64,000 nt of DNA from JADGHE01 sp035716025 (GTDB taxonomy: Bacteria > Pseudomonadota > Alphaproteobacteria > Rhizobiales > Xanthobacteraceae): contig DASTKH010000041.1 of NCBI GenBank assembly GCA_035716025.1, forward strand, positions 238,228 through 302,227, given 5' to 3'. Both the position numbers and the translations under genes were made by a program. The number at the start of each line of letters is the position of its first letter. Within the stretch, counting starts at the first letter, position 1. Below the pieces are notes generated by a model. It saw only the letters and a program-made list of their open reading frames with translations. It was not told the origin of the DNA and searched no databases. Positions 25,999 to 34,943 of the stretch are shown here, piece by piece.

Positions 25999-26946
25999 TC
26001 AGGCGTAGACTTGGGTCGTGAGTTCGGTGAGGGCGGGATAGGGGCTCGCCTCGGCGAAGGCGATCGCCTGCGCGATGCGATCCCGCACGCCGCGCTCCAG
26101 CGCACGCAGACCGTTCTCGTTCAGCCGGCCGGTTTCCTTGAGCTTCGCCTCGGCGAGGGCGATCGGATCGCGCGCCCGCCAGCGCGCAAGCTCCTCAGGG
26201 TCGACATAAGCCTGGTCGTCGGGCTCATAATGACCGCGCAAGCGATAGGTCGCGACCTCGAGGAGGAACGGTTTGCGGGTCGCGCGCACCTTGGCGGCGG
26301 CGCGCGAAGCAGCCGCGAACACGGCCTCGACGTCGTTGCCGTCCACCGTTTCGCCCTCGATGCCGTAGGCGGCGGCCCGATCGGCGATGTGCTCGGTCAG
26401 CATGGTCTCCCGGCGGTGGACAAAGGCCTGCCAAGCGTTGTTCTCGCAGACATAAAGGATCGGCAGATCCCAGACCGCCGCGAGATTGACGCTCTCGTGG
26501 AAGCGGCCCTCGCAGGCCGCCCCGTCGCCGAAGAAGCAGGCGACGATGCCGTCTCCGCCCTTCATGCTGCGGGAAAGGGCGACGCCGGTCGCGAGTCCCA
26601 ATTCGCCGCCCACGATCGTCGAGGTCAGCACGACGCCGATATCGCGCGCGGAAATGTGCAGCGATCCGCTCTTTCCGCCGCAATAGCCGTCCCGTTTGCC
26701 CATGACCTCGGCGAAGAGGCGTCCGAGGTCCGCGCCGCGGGCGATCAAATGTCCGGCGCTGCGGTGGTTCGTAAGGATCAGGTCGTCTGCCGCGAGCGCC
26801 GAAACGACGCCGACCGCGGACGCCTCCTGACCGACAGACGTGCAGGTTCCGGGGGCCTTGCCGGACGTCTGCAGCTCCACGAGTTTCTCCTCGTAGGCGC
26901 GGATCAGGATCATGCGTGAGAGCGCTTCGATGAGGTCCAAAGACAT
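25999..26946 (-). CDS. 2-Oxoacid (pyruvate/acetoin) dehydrogenase E1 component, alpha subunit
   Basis: 315 residues. The thiamine-diphosphate motif runs from GDGAACEGRFHESVNLAAVW to CENNAWQAF. The opening MILIRAYEEKLVELQTSGK and the segment RSAGHLIARGADLGRLFAE are typical of PDH/acetoin E1 alpha. YCGGKSGSLHIS is the conserved loop, and the phosphorylation-loop region is LRGHYEPDDQAYVDPEE. It is the first gene of a leftward pair with the beta subunit. A gap of 245 bases separates it from a divergent crotonase gene, and both promoters should lie there, although I could not place them. Confidence 0.93.
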   Translation of the reverse strand: MSLDLIEALSRMILIRAYEEKLVELQTSGKAPGTCTSVGQEASAVGVVSALAADDLILTNHRSAGHLIARGADLGRLFAEVMGKRDGYCGGKSGSLHISARDIGVVLTSTIVGGELGLATGVALSRSMKGGDGIVACFFGDGAACEGRFHESVNLAAVWDLPILYVCENNAWQAFVHRRETMLTEHIADRAAAYGIEGETVDGNDVEAVFAAASRAAAKVRATRKPFLLEVATYRLRGHYEPDDQAYVDPEELARWRARDPIALAEAKLKETGRLNENGLRALERGVRDRIAQAIAFAEASPYPALTELTTQVYA

Positions 26947-27191
26947 GGAATCGGGGCTCCGTTGGCCCGCCTGGGGCGGGCGAGGTCCGCTTATGGGCCG
27001 GCCTTCCCAGCGAAATGCCGGCGCAAGACGCCCGGAGCACTAGGCGGCAATTGTTTCCGCTGCATTGCGTCGGCCGAGGAATTTGATTTCCTTGCCAGGC
27101 CGGGCGACAAAGTTTGCTGATTATGCTAGCGGAAAGCCGGCCCGGAGCCCGTTCCGGAACGTGCCCGGCCATGCCGTCAGAGGAGCACCCC

Positions 27192-27998
27192 ATGAACGAT
27201 GCCGCCGTCGTGCCGCTGGCCTCCGGCAAGATGCTGTCCCAGAAGGCGAGGCATGTCGGCACGATCATCTTCAACAATCCCGAACGCCACAATGCCGTCT
27301 CGCGCGAGATGTGGGAGGCGACGGCCGAGATGCTCGAAGCCTTCGCCGCCGACGAGGAGATTCGGGTGGTCGTGCTCACGGGCGCGGGCGGCAAGGCCTT
27401 CGTTTCCGGCGCCGACATTTCCAAGTTCGAGAGCGAACGCGCGACCGAGGAGGCGATCGCCCGCTACAATGCGACGAGCGAGCGCCTTCACAACGTGATC
27501 CAGGAATTTCCCAAACCGCTGATCGCCAAGATCCGCGGCTATTGCATCGGCGGCGGGCTGGGGCTTGCGGTCAATTGCGACATCCGCATCTGCTCCGACA
27601 ATTCGAAGTTCGGCGTTCCGGCCGCAAAGCTCGGTCTCGGCTACGCCTATGCCGGCACCAAGCGGCTCGTCGACACGGTGGGCATCGCGTTCGCGAAGGA
27701 AATCTTCTTCACGGCGAAACAGTTCACCGCGCGCGAGGCCTACGAAATGGGCCTCGTCAACCGTGTGGTGCCGGAGGCGGAGCTGGATGCCGTGGTGCAG
27801 GATTATGCCGACACCATCGCGAACAATGCCCCGCTGACCGTCCGGACCGCCAAGTTTACCATTCGCCAGACGGTCGAGCCCGAGCCGGACCTTGCGCGCT
27901 GCGCCGAGATGGTGAAGGCGTGCTTTGCCTCCAACGACTATATCGAAGGCCGCCGAGCCTTCATGGAGAAACGCAAGCCACGTTTCACGGGTACGTGA
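27192..27998 (+). CDS. Enoyl-CoA hydratase/isomerase (crotonase) family protein
   Basis: 268 residues. The oxyanion-hole segments are FVSGADISKF and GYCIGGGLGLAVNCDIRI, and the fold continues through AKFGVPAA-type sequence here as SKFGVPAAKLGLGYAYAGT. At the position of the PE dipeptide that provides one catalytic Glu of crotonase, this protein has PA, so simple hydratase activity is uncertain; isomerase or other crotonase chemistry is possible. GAGGAG is six bases before the ATG at 27192, preferred to upstream in-frame starts. It is divergent from the E1 subunit genes and probably belongs to the same acyl-CoA metabolic neighbourhood. Confidence 0.87.
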   Translation: MNDAAVVPLASGKMLSQKARHVGTIIFNNPERHNAVSREMWEATAEMLEAFAADEEIRVVVLTGAGGKAFVSGADISKFESERATEEAIARYNATSERLHNVIQEFPKPLIAKIRGYCIGGGLGLAVNCDIRICSDNSKFGVPAAKLGLGYAYAGTKRLVDTVGIAFAKEIFFTAKQFTAREAYEMGLVNRVVPEAELDAVVQDYADTIANNAPLTVRTAKFTIRQTVEPEPDLARCAEMVKACFASNDYIEGRRAFMEKRKPRFTGT

Positions 27999-28040
27999 CG
28001 GGCGTTCCCGGCCCTGCCGGCGTAGGCTGCCGGCGGCGGC

Positions 28041-28079
28041 GGTCCCCTCGTCTCCTCAGGGGAGCGAGGGGGCTGGACC
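28041..28079 (+). terminator. Candidate terminator hairpin after the crotonase gene
   Basis: CCCCTCGTCTCC (28044-28055) pairs with GGAGCGAGGGG (28061-28071) with one bulged base and a short loop; GGTCC/GGACC can extend it. It lies 46 bases after the stop. There is no run of T, so termination is plausible but not assured. Confidence 0.4.
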
Positions 28080-28201
28080 TTCGGCGGGCTTGACCGGCGC
28101 TGCCTTCTCGAAAACTCTTTGTGTCACGGAACAATCATTGCCGGGACAGCCGGCAGGATCGGTGGGGAACCCATGAAGCCCCCGCCGGGACCAAAGGGAG
28201 G

Positions 28202-29272
28202 ATGGCTCGCGTGGCGTCCGTCGAACTGCGGAATCTGGTGAAGCGTTACGGCGAGGTCGCCGCGGTCGACAATGTTTCGCTGCGTATCGAACACGGCCTG
28301 CTCGTGTGTCTTCTGGGGCCGTCGGGCTGCGGCAAGACCACGACGCTGCGACTGATCGCGGGCTTTATCGAGCCGACCGCGGGTGAAATCCAGGTCGGGG
28401 AGCGTGTCGTCTCCTCTCCCTCTCGCACGCTGCCGCCCGAGCAGCGCAACATGTCGATGATCTTCCAGAGCTATGCGCTCTGGCCGCATATGACGGTCGC
28501 GGAGAACGTTGCCTATGGCCTGACCTTGCGCAAGCTCGACAAGGCCGCCATCGCCCGCAAGGTGAAGGCGATGCTGGCGACGACGCGGCTCGAAGCGCTC
28601 GCCGACCGCTATCCCGGCGAACTGTCGGGCGGCCAGCAGCAGCGCGTCGCGCTGGCCCGTGCCTTGATCGTCGAACCCGAGACGTTGCTCCTCGACGAGC
28701 CCTTGTCCAATCTCGATGCCAATCTGCGCGAGGAAATGCGGTTCGAGGTCCGCCGCCTGCACGACGAGTATCGCTATACGACGGTGTATGTTACCCATGA
28801 TCAGTCGGAGGCGATGACGACGGCCGATCTCATCTGCGTGATGAACCAGGGCCGGATCGAGCAGGCCGGGCCGCCGGAGGAAATCTACTATCGCCCGCGC
28901 TCCGAGTTCGTCGCGCGCTTCATCGGCTCGAGCAACATCGTGCGCGGCAAGGGGCTTGCGGCCGGCCGCGTGGAGATCGGCGGGGTGCCGCTGCGCTGCA
29001 CCGGCGAGACGCCGGTTCCCGGCCGCGAGACACCGATCTCGGTGCGCCAGCACGACATCCGGCTGCATACGCGGCAGCCGGACATTGCCGAGAACGTCTT
29101 GAACGCGACGGTGATTCGCCAAGTCTTTCTCGGCGGAAGCCGCGATTATATGATCGAACTTGCCGGCGGCACGCAGTTGCGCGTCGTCACGCAGGCGGAG
29201 CAGAGCATTCCCCCGGGAAGTGCCGTGTGGGTACATCTGCCGCCCGAGCGCTGCCGCGTGCTGGCGGGGTGA
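28202..29272 (+). CDS. ABC transporter ATPase, ferric-iron/polyamine-type
   Basis: 356 residues. Walker A is GPSGCGKTT, the Q-loop MIFQSYALWPHMTV, the signature LSGGQQQRVALARAL, Walker B LLLDEPLSNLDAN and the H-loop YVTHDQSEAMTT. A C-terminal TOBE domain follows. The group includes FbpC, PotA and 2-aminoethylphosphonate ATPases. The start is uncertain: ATG 28202 has GGGAGG directly against it, whereas a GTG at 28211 has the same site at nine bases. It is the first gene of an operon with two binding proteins and a fused permease. Its substrate is likely a metal ion or small organic anion. Confidence 0.9.
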   Translation: MARVASVELRNLVKRYGEVAAVDNVSLRIEHGLLVCLLGPSGCGKTTTLRLIAGFIEPTAGEIQVGERVVSSPSRTLPPEQRNMSMIFQSYALWPHMTVAENVAYGLTLRKLDKAAIARKVKAMLATTRLEALADRYPGELSGGQQQRVALARALIVEPETLLLDEPLSNLDANLREEMRFEVRRLHDEYRYTTVYVTHDQSEAMTTADLICVMNQGRIEQAGPPEEIYYRPRSEFVARFIGSSNIVRGKGLAAGRVEIGGVPLRCTGETPVPGRETPISVRQHDIRLHTRQPDIAENVLNATVIRQVFLGGSRDYMIELAGGTQLRVVTQAEQSIPPGSAVWVHLPPERCRVLAG

Positions 29273-29325
29273 GCGCGATGGGCGTCGATCGGCCGGGAAA
29301 CGATAACCGAGATGGGAGGACCGTC

Positions 29326-30387
29326 ATGATGCATCTGTCTCGCCGCAGTCTGCTCAAAGCCTCCGCGGCGGCCGCGGCCGTAAGCCTCGGTCCGCGCATT
29401 TCGGTCGCTGCGGCGCCGCCTGCGACTGCCACGACGCAGGCGCTGATTGCGGCGGCGCAGAAAGAAGGCAAGGTCAACTATTACACGTCGGTCGATCTGC
29501 CGCTCGCCGAGCGCATCGCCAAGGCCTTCGAGGCCACCTATTCGGGGATTTCCGTGAAGGTCGAGCGCACGGGGGCGGAGCGCGTCTTCCAGCGCATCGG
29601 GCAGGAATATCAAAGCAACATCCACAACGTGGACGTCGTGAACTCGTCGGACGCCGCCCACTTCATCGTTTGGAAGCGGAACAACTGGCTTGCCGCTTAC
29701 GTGCCCGAGGACGTGGCCAAATATTATTCGGAAGAACACAAGGATCCGGACGGCACGTTCGCGAGCTTCCGCGTCTTCTTCTCGGTGATCGCCTACAACA
29801 CCGGCATGGTGAAGGCGGAGGAGGCCCCCAAGGGGTTCATGGATCTTCTCGATCCGAAATGGGCCGGCAAGCTCGTCAAGGCGCATCCGGGCTATTCCGG
29901 CACCATCATGACTGCCACCTACCAGATGGCGCGCGATCTCGGCTGGAGCTATTTCGAGAAGCTCGCCAAGCAGCGCGTGATGCAGCTCCAATCCGCCACC
30001 GACCCGCCCAAGAAAGTGGTGGCCGGCGAGCGTCCGGTGATGGTCGACGGTTCGGAATACGTCGTCATCCAGCAGAAGGAGAAGGGACAGCCGATCGAGC
30101 CTGTCTACGCGGTGGAAGGCTCGCCGCTGATCGTGGGCCCGAACGCCGTATTCAAGGAGGCGCCAAATCCGAATGCGGCGCGGCTCTTCCAGAACTTCTG
30201 CTTCAGCCCTCAATGCCAGCAACTTATCGTCGATCACGGCGGCCTTCATTCGGCCCACCCGCAGGTGAAGGAGAAGCCTGGCCGCAAGTCGCTCAAAGAC
30301 ATCAAGGCGATGAAGGACGATCCGGCGGCGGTCGAAAAGAACGCCGAGGAGATCAAGCGGCGCTACGCGCAGCTGTTCAAGGTGTGA
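29326..30387 (+). CDS. Fe3+-type ABC extracellular binding protein, tandem copy 1
   Basis: 353 residues with a Tat-type leader (MMHLSRRSLLKASAAAAAVS). The mature part opens ALIAAAQKEGKVNYYTSVDL, the standard start of the FbpA-like family. GAERVFQRIGQEYQSNIHNV and LLDPKWAGKLVKAHPGYSGT are shared with the next gene. GGGAGG lies six bases before the ATG at 29326. It sits between the ATPase and a second binding-protein gene of the same family, so the transporter has two alternative receptors. The Tyr residues used by true ferric-binding proteins are not obvious, so iron is not assured as ligand. Confidence 0.9.
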   Translation: MMHLSRRSLLKASAAAAAVSLGPRISVAAAPPATATTQALIAAAQKEGKVNYYTSVDLPLAERIAKAFEATYSGISVKVERTGAERVFQRIGQEYQSNIHNVDVVNSSDAAHFIVWKRNNWLAAYVPEDVAKYYSEEHKDPDGTFASFRVFFSVIAYNTGMVKAEEAPKGFMDLLDPKWAGKLVKAHPGYSGTIMTATYQMARDLGWSYFEKLAKQRVMQLQSATDPPKKVVAGERPVMVDGSEYVVIQQKEKGQPIEPVYAVEGSPLIVGPNAVFKEAPNPNAARLFQNFCFSPQCQQLIVDHGGLHSAHPQVKEKPGRKSLKDIKAMKDDPAAVEKNAEEIKRRYAQLFKV

Positions 30388-30488
30388 GGCCGGTGGCCGG
30401 GCGCAACCCGGCCGCTTTCGCCGCCCGCACGGTGAGTTCGGGTGTCCGGGCGCGCCGGCGACCATGAGGAAACGCAGGGAGGAACAAC

Positions 30489-31556
30489 GTGGAACGCATG
30501 AAGCTCACGCGGCGCGACGTGCTCAAGGGCGCGACCGCGCTCACGGCCGCGACCGTCTTCGCCGAGCCCTTGCGCGCACAGGCGCCGGAGCCTTCCGCCA
30601 TTACGCCGGCGCTGATCGAGGCGGCCAAGAAGGAAGGCAAGTGCGTCTTCTACACGGCGATGGATCTGCAATTCGCCCAGCAGCTCGGCAAGATGTTCGA
30701 GGCGAAGTTTCCCGGCATCGCCGTGCGTGTCGAACGTTCCGGCGCCGAGCGCGTGTTCCAGCGTATTGCGCAGGAATACGGCTCCAACATCCATGCGGTC
30801 GACGTCGTCAACACGGCGGACCAGGCGCATTGCATCGTCTGGAAACGAAACGGCTGGCTCGCCCCCTATCTGCCGGAGGATGTGTCGAAACATTTCGACA
30901 AGGCCTACTACGACCCAGAGGCGCACAGCATCACGACGCGCATCCTCGTGTCGCCCATCGCCTACAACACCAATCTGGTGAAGAAGGAGGAGGCGCCGAA
31001 GAGCTTCAAGGATCTGCTCGACCCGAAATGGGCCGGCAAACTCGTCAAGGCGCATCCGGCCTACAGCGGCACGATCATGAACGCGACGTTCCAGATCGCC
31101 CGCGATCTCGGCTGGGATTATTTGGAGAAACTCGCCAAGCAACGGGTCATGCAGGTGCAGTCGGCAACCGACACGCCGAAAAAGATCGTGCTCGGCGAGC
31201 GCGCCGTGATGGTGGACGGCGCGGGTTACCTCGTGATCCGCGAGAAGGAGGCCGGAAAGCCCGTCGAGATCGTCTATCCGGAAGAGGGGACACCGCTTGC
31301 GACGGGCCCGAGCGCGGTTTTCAAGGCGGCGCCCAACCCCAACGCGGCACGCCTGTTCCAGAACTGGATGCATTCGCGCGAGGGCCAACAGTATTTGGTC
31401 GATGTGGCGCGCCAATACGCGCCGCACAAGCAGACGGTGGAGAAGCCAGGCGTGCGGCCGCTTAGCGAGATCAAGCTGATGAAGGAAGATCCCGAAGGCG
31501 TCGAGAAGAACGCCGACGAGATCAAGAGGCGCTACGCCGAAATCTTCAAAGTGTGA
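30489..31556 (+). CDS. Fe3+-type ABC extracellular binding protein, tandem copy 2
   Basis: 355 residues starting at GTG 30489, which has GGAGG six bases upstream; an ATG three codons on is possible. The leader has a Tat motif (LTRRDVLKGATALTAATVF). It is closely similar to the previous protein along its whole length: GAERVFQRIAQEYGSNIHAV, LLDPKWAGKLVKAHPAYSGT, and an almost identical C-terminus (EIKRRYAEIFKV versus EIKRRYAQLFKV). The pair looks like a tandem duplication with later divergence, which could broaden the ligands served by one permease. A hairpin and 174 bases separate it from the permease gene. Confidence 0.9.
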   Translation: MERMKLTRRDVLKGATALTAATVFAEPLRAQAPEPSAITPALIEAAKKEGKCVFYTAMDLQFAQQLGKMFEAKFPGIAVRVERSGAERVFQRIAQEYGSNIHAVDVVNTADQAHCIVWKRNGWLAPYLPEDVSKHFDKAYYDPEAHSITTRILVSPIAYNTNLVKKEEAPKSFKDLLDPKWAGKLVKAHPAYSGTIMNATFQIARDLGWDYLEKLAKQRVMQVQSATDTPKKIVLGERAVMVDGAGYLVIREKEAGKPVEIVYPEEGTPLATGPSAVFKAAPNPNAARLFQNWMHSREGQQYLVDVARQYAPHKQTVEKPGVRPLSEIKLMKEDPEGVEKNADEIKRRYAEIFKV

Positions 31557-31653
31557 CCGTGCGATGATCCGCCCGCTCCGCCGGCATTCGCCTCCTCCCG
31601 CTTGCTGCGGAGGGTCGGCGCGCACAGCGATGCATGCGGGAGGCGGCCGCAAC

Positions 31654-31677
31654 GGCAGGCCGATGCGGCGGCCTGCC
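31654..31677 (+). other. Hairpin between the second binding protein and the permease
   Basis: GGCAGGCCG (31654-31662) and CGGCCTGCC (31669-31677) form a perfect 9-base stem with a 6-base loop. No T tract follows. As with pstS/pstC, such a structure between binding-protein and permease genes could make the binding protein more abundant than the permease. Confidence 0.45.
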
Positions 31678-31730
31678 CGGCCCGCGGTGTCGGCACACGC
31701 GGTCCTCTCCCCGGGGGCGGGGAGGGAGGT

Positions 31731-33449
31731 ATGAGCCTTGCAATCCCCGCCCGGGGCGAGCCGCGCCGGATCGTCTTCGACATTTCGCAGCCTGTCATGG
31801 TCGCATGTGCGGCCGTGCTCTGCGTACTCGTCGTGCTGCCGGTATCGTGGCTTGTCATCTATGGCTTCACCGACGCCGACCGCTCTCCCACGCTGGAGAA
31901 TTTCCACCAGCTTTTCACCGATCCGGTTTTCGTCGATCCGCTGATCACGACGCTCATTATTGCAGTGTCCTCGAGCGTCATCTGCTGTGGCGTTGCCGCC
32001 CCGATGGGATGGCTCGTCGCCCGCAGCGACATGCCGTGGCGGGCGACGATCCGTCGCCTCGTCATGGCCTCGTTCGTGACGCCGCCTTTTCTCGGCGCCA
32101 TCGCCTGGGAGCTGCTCGCCGCGCCGAACAGCGGCCTCCTCAACAAGGCCTATCGTGCGCTCTCCGGCGCGGAAATGGATGCCTATCTGTTCAACATCTA
32201 TTCGCTCACGGGCGTCATCTTCGTCATCTCCTGCTACACGTTTCCTTACGTCTTCGTGCTGATCGCGAACGCTCTCGACCGGATCCCCGGCGATCTCGAG
32301 GACGCCTCGGCAATCCTCGGCGCGCGCGCCTGGGTCACCGCGCGCCGGGTCACGATCCCGCTGGCGCTGCCGGCGGTGCTGGCGGGCGCGCTTGTCGCTT
32401 TCCTGCAGGCAATGACGCTGTTCGGCTCGCCGGCCATCCTGGCATTGCCGGCGGGCTTCCACACCATGACAACCAAGATCTGGAGCCTGTTCCAATATCC
32501 GCCGAAGCCGGAGCTTGCCGCCGCGGCCTCGCTGCCGCTCTTGATCGTCACGGTGCTGCTCCTGCGCGCCCAGGCGCTGGTGCTCGGACGCCGCAGCTAC
32601 ACGGTCGTGGGCGGCAAGGGCGCCGAGCCGCGCCTCGTGCGGCTCAAAGGGTTTCGCTGGCCGGCGCTTGCCGTCGCCTTGGCGGTGCTGTCGCTTCCCG
32701 TCTTCATGCCTTATCTCGCGCTTTTCAATGCGACCTTCTCGAAGATCGCGACCCAGCCGATCTGGTTCGACAACTTCACCTTCCGCAACATCCATTTCGT
32801 CTTCTTCGAACTGTCGGCGACGCAGCCGGCCCTGAAGAACACCTTCATCCTCGGGACGATTTCGGCAACCCTCGGCACCGTGCTGGCTCTCATGGTCGCC
32901 TTCCTGACCGCGCGGCGCGCGGTGACGGGCCATCGCTTCCTGGGGTTTCTGGCGACGGCGCCGATCGCGATTCCCGGCATCGTGTTGGGCGTCGGGCTTT
33001 TCCTCGCCTATACGCGGCCGCCCTTCGTGCTCTATGGGACCCTGTGGATTCTGCTCGTCGCCTATGTGACGATCGAGCTTCCTGCCGCGTATCAACAGCT
33101 CCAGTCTGCCTTCCGGGCGGTGCATCCTGAGCTTGAAGATGCAAGCCGCATCCTCGGCGCGACGCGCCTCCAAGCCCTGCGGCAGATCACGGCGCCGCTG
33201 TTGCGCACGAGCGTGATCGCGACCTGGTGTTTCATCTTCGTTGCGGTCATGCGCGAACTGTCCGCCGCCATCATTCTCTTCACGGCGGAAACGCGGCCGG
33301 TGTCGGTTCTGATTTTCGATCTCAAGGAGAGCGGCGAGTTGGCGGCGATCTCGGTGCTCGGCCTGACGATGCTGATCGTTACCTTCGCCGTGGTGACGCT
33401 TGTCAACCGCATTCCGGGGTTCGGCAGCGCCCGGCTGCACAACGCCTGA
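31731..33449 (+). CDS. ABC transporter permease with two fused membrane domains (FbpB-like)
   Basis: 572 residues, about twelve hydrophobic segments. Two BPD_transp_1 units occur in tandem, each with an EAA-type loop: EDASAILGARAWVTARRVTI (about residue 200) and EDASRILGATRLQALRQITA (about 470). Fused permeases of this kind serve ferric-iron, 2-aminoethylphosphonate and related importers. The ATG at 31731 begins MSLAIPARGEPRR with GGGAGG close upstream. An upstream in-frame extension is low-complexity and is rejected. It completes the ATPase/binding-protein/permease set, and the MmgE/PrpD gene follows after 13 bases, probably in the same transcript. Confidence 0.92.
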   Translation: MSLAIPARGEPRRIVFDISQPVMVACAAVLCVLVVLPVSWLVIYGFTDADRSPTLENFHQLFTDPVFVDPLITTLIIAVSSSVICCGVAAPMGWLVARSDMPWRATIRRLVMASFVTPPFLGAIAWELLAAPNSGLLNKAYRALSGAEMDAYLFNIYSLTGVIFVISCYTFPYVFVLIANALDRIPGDLEDASAILGARAWVTARRVTIPLALPAVLAGALVAFLQAMTLFGSPAILALPAGFHTMTTKIWSLFQYPPKPELAAAASLPLLIVTVLLLRAQALVLGRRSYTVVGGKGAEPRLVRLKGFRWPALAVALAVLSLPVFMPYLALFNATFSKIATQPIWFDNFTFRNIHFVFFELSATQPALKNTFILGTISATLGTVLALMVAFLTARRAVTGHRFLGFLATAPIAIPGIVLGVGLFLAYTRPPFVLYGTLWILLVAYVTIELPAAYQQLQSAFRAVHPELEDASRILGATRLQALRQITAPLLRTSVIATWCFIFVAVMRELSAAIILFTAETRPVSVLIFDLKESGELAAISVLGLTMLIVTFAVVTLVNRIPGFGSARLHNA

Positions 33450-33462
33450 ACGATCGCCTGCC

Positions 33463-34830
33463 ATGGCCGTCATCGAACGTTCGGTCGCGGAGACCCTGGC
33501 GGAGGCCGTGGCGCGGCTCGACCCGGCGGCGCTCCCGTATGCCGTCAGGGGAAAATGCTCGGCTCTCGTGGCCGATATTGTTGGGCTGTGCGTTGCGGTC
33601 CGCGAAGAATCCTACGTGGGCGCGGCCCGCGCGGCATTCGCCGAGCCGGGCGCGGCGACGGCTGTCGGCCACGGCGGTGGGTTGTCGGCGCCGGCCGCGG
33701 CCTTCGTGAACGGCACCGCGGCGCACGGGGAAGATTTCGATGACACGTTCGAAGGCGGTCCGGTGCATGCCGGCGCGCCGATCGTCTCCGCGGTGCTTGC
33801 CGCCTGCGAGGCCGAGAAGGCGCCGGGGGGCGACGCGCTGCTCGGCATTGCCGTCGGTACGGAGATACTGTGCCGGTTGAGCCTCGTCGCCCCGAAGCGC
33901 ATTCACCGGGCGGGCTTCCATCCGACGGCCGTGCTCGGGGCAGTGGGGGCGGCGGCGGGGGTTGCGGCCGCGCTGCGGCTTTCGCGAGGCGGATTTGTCG
34001 ATGCGCTCGGAATCGCCGGCAGCATGGCGAGCGGCATCATCGAATATCTGGCGGAGGGCGCGTGGACGAAACGCATGCACGCGGGATGGGCGGCGCAATC
34101 CGGCATCCGTGCGGCGTGGTTGGCACGCGCGGGGTTTGTCGGACCGCGTACGGTTTTCGAGGGGCCGCACGGCCTGTTTCACGGCTTTGCGCACTCGGCC
34201 AAGGGCGACTATGCGGCGCTGACCGAGGGCTTCGGCGCGCGCTGGGTGATCGAGACGCTCGCCTTCAAGCCCTATCCGTGCGGAACGATGACGCAGCCTT
34301 ACATCGATTGCGCGCGTCGGCTGGCCGCGCGTGGCCTCCGTGCCGAAGACATCGCGGCGCTCGAATGCGAAGTGGCGGAGGGCACGGTTCATCGGCTCTG
34401 GGAGCCGCTCGCCGACAAGCAGCACCCGCCCAACGGCTATGCGGGGAAATTCTCAACGCCCTATTGCATCGCCAGCGCCTTCCTGCGCGGCCATCTCGGA
34501 CTCGAGGCCTTTACGGACGCCGCGGTGCAGGCTCGGGAAGTTCGCGCGCTCGCCGAAAAAATCTCCTACGTGATCGATCCGGACAACCCCTATCCGGAAA
34601 CCTATACCGGCCATATTCGTGCGGTGCTGCGGGACGGCCGCGTGATTGAGGAACGTCAGCCGCATCTGCGCGGCGGCGCGCAAGAGCCGCTGGCGCCCGC
34701 GGAGGTCGAAGAGAAATTTCGCCTCAACTGTCGCCACGGCGGTTGGAGTGTTGCTCAGGCCGAGGCCGCGCTCGCGCTTCTGCATGGCCTCTTCGATGCA
34801 CCGATCGACCTGACACCCTTGCGCGGCTAG
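33463..34830 (+). CDS. MmgE/PrpD family protein
   Basis: 455 residues of the 2-methylcitrate dehydratase/cis-aconitate decarboxylase fold. Typical stretches are NGTAAHGEDFDDTFEGGPVH (active-site region), GYEI-like AVGTEILCRL, HRAGFHPTAVLGAVGAAAGV, KRMHAGWAAQSGIRAAWLA and KPYPCGTMTQPYIDC. Members dehydrate or decarboxylate tricarboxylic acids, but most paralogs have unknown substrates. The start 13 bases after the permease stop and the following TctC-type gene suggest the import and breakdown of one carboxylate-like compound; this link is inference. The ATG at 33463 (MAVIERSVAETLA) matches the family N-terminus. Confidence 0.9.
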   Translation: MAVIERSVAETLAEAVARLDPAALPYAVRGKCSALVADIVGLCVAVREESYVGAARAAFAEPGAATAVGHGGGLSAPAAAFVNGTAAHGEDFDDTFEGGPVHAGAPIVSAVLAACEAEKAPGGDALLGIAVGTEILCRLSLVAPKRIHRAGFHPTAVLGAVGAAAGVAAALRLSRGGFVDALGIAGSMASGIIEYLAEGAWTKRMHAGWAAQSGIRAAWLARAGFVGPRTVFEGPHGLFHGFAHSAKGDYAALTEGFGARWVIETLAFKPYPCGTMTQPYIDCARRLAARGLRAEDIAALECEVAEGTVHRLWEPLADKQHPPNGYAGKFSTPYCIASAFLRGHLGLEAFTDAAVQAREVRALAEKISYVIDPDNPYPETYTGHIRAVLRDGRVIEERQPHLRGGAQEPLAPAEVEEKFRLNCRHGGWSVAQAEAALALLHGLFDAPIDLTPLRG

Positions 34831-34837
34831 GCCTTGA

Positions 34838-34866
34838 TTGACAAGCGGGCAGGCGCTTGGAACGAT
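34838..34866 (+). promoter_or_regulatory. Candidate promoter for the TctC-type gene
   Basis: A perfect -35 TTGACA (34838-34843) is followed after 17 bases by AACGAT (34861-34866, three of six matches to a -10 box), about 75 bases before the binding-protein start. It suggests that this gene can be transcribed apart from MmgE/PrpD. Confidence 0.4.
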
Positions 34867-34943
34867 GCTCGCCCACACTAACCGTCGATGTCGGGGGCAC
34901 TTTCGGCCTTCGCGGATCGCAACCATCACCAGGGGGAACACCG

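Noticed and set aside
30363..33473. A reading frame of over 1000 codons antisense to the binding protein and fused permease.
   Set aside because: Antisense long frames are common in GC-rich coding DNA. Its protein is Arg/Asp/Gly-rich without domains, while the opposite strand encodes clear transporter proteins.
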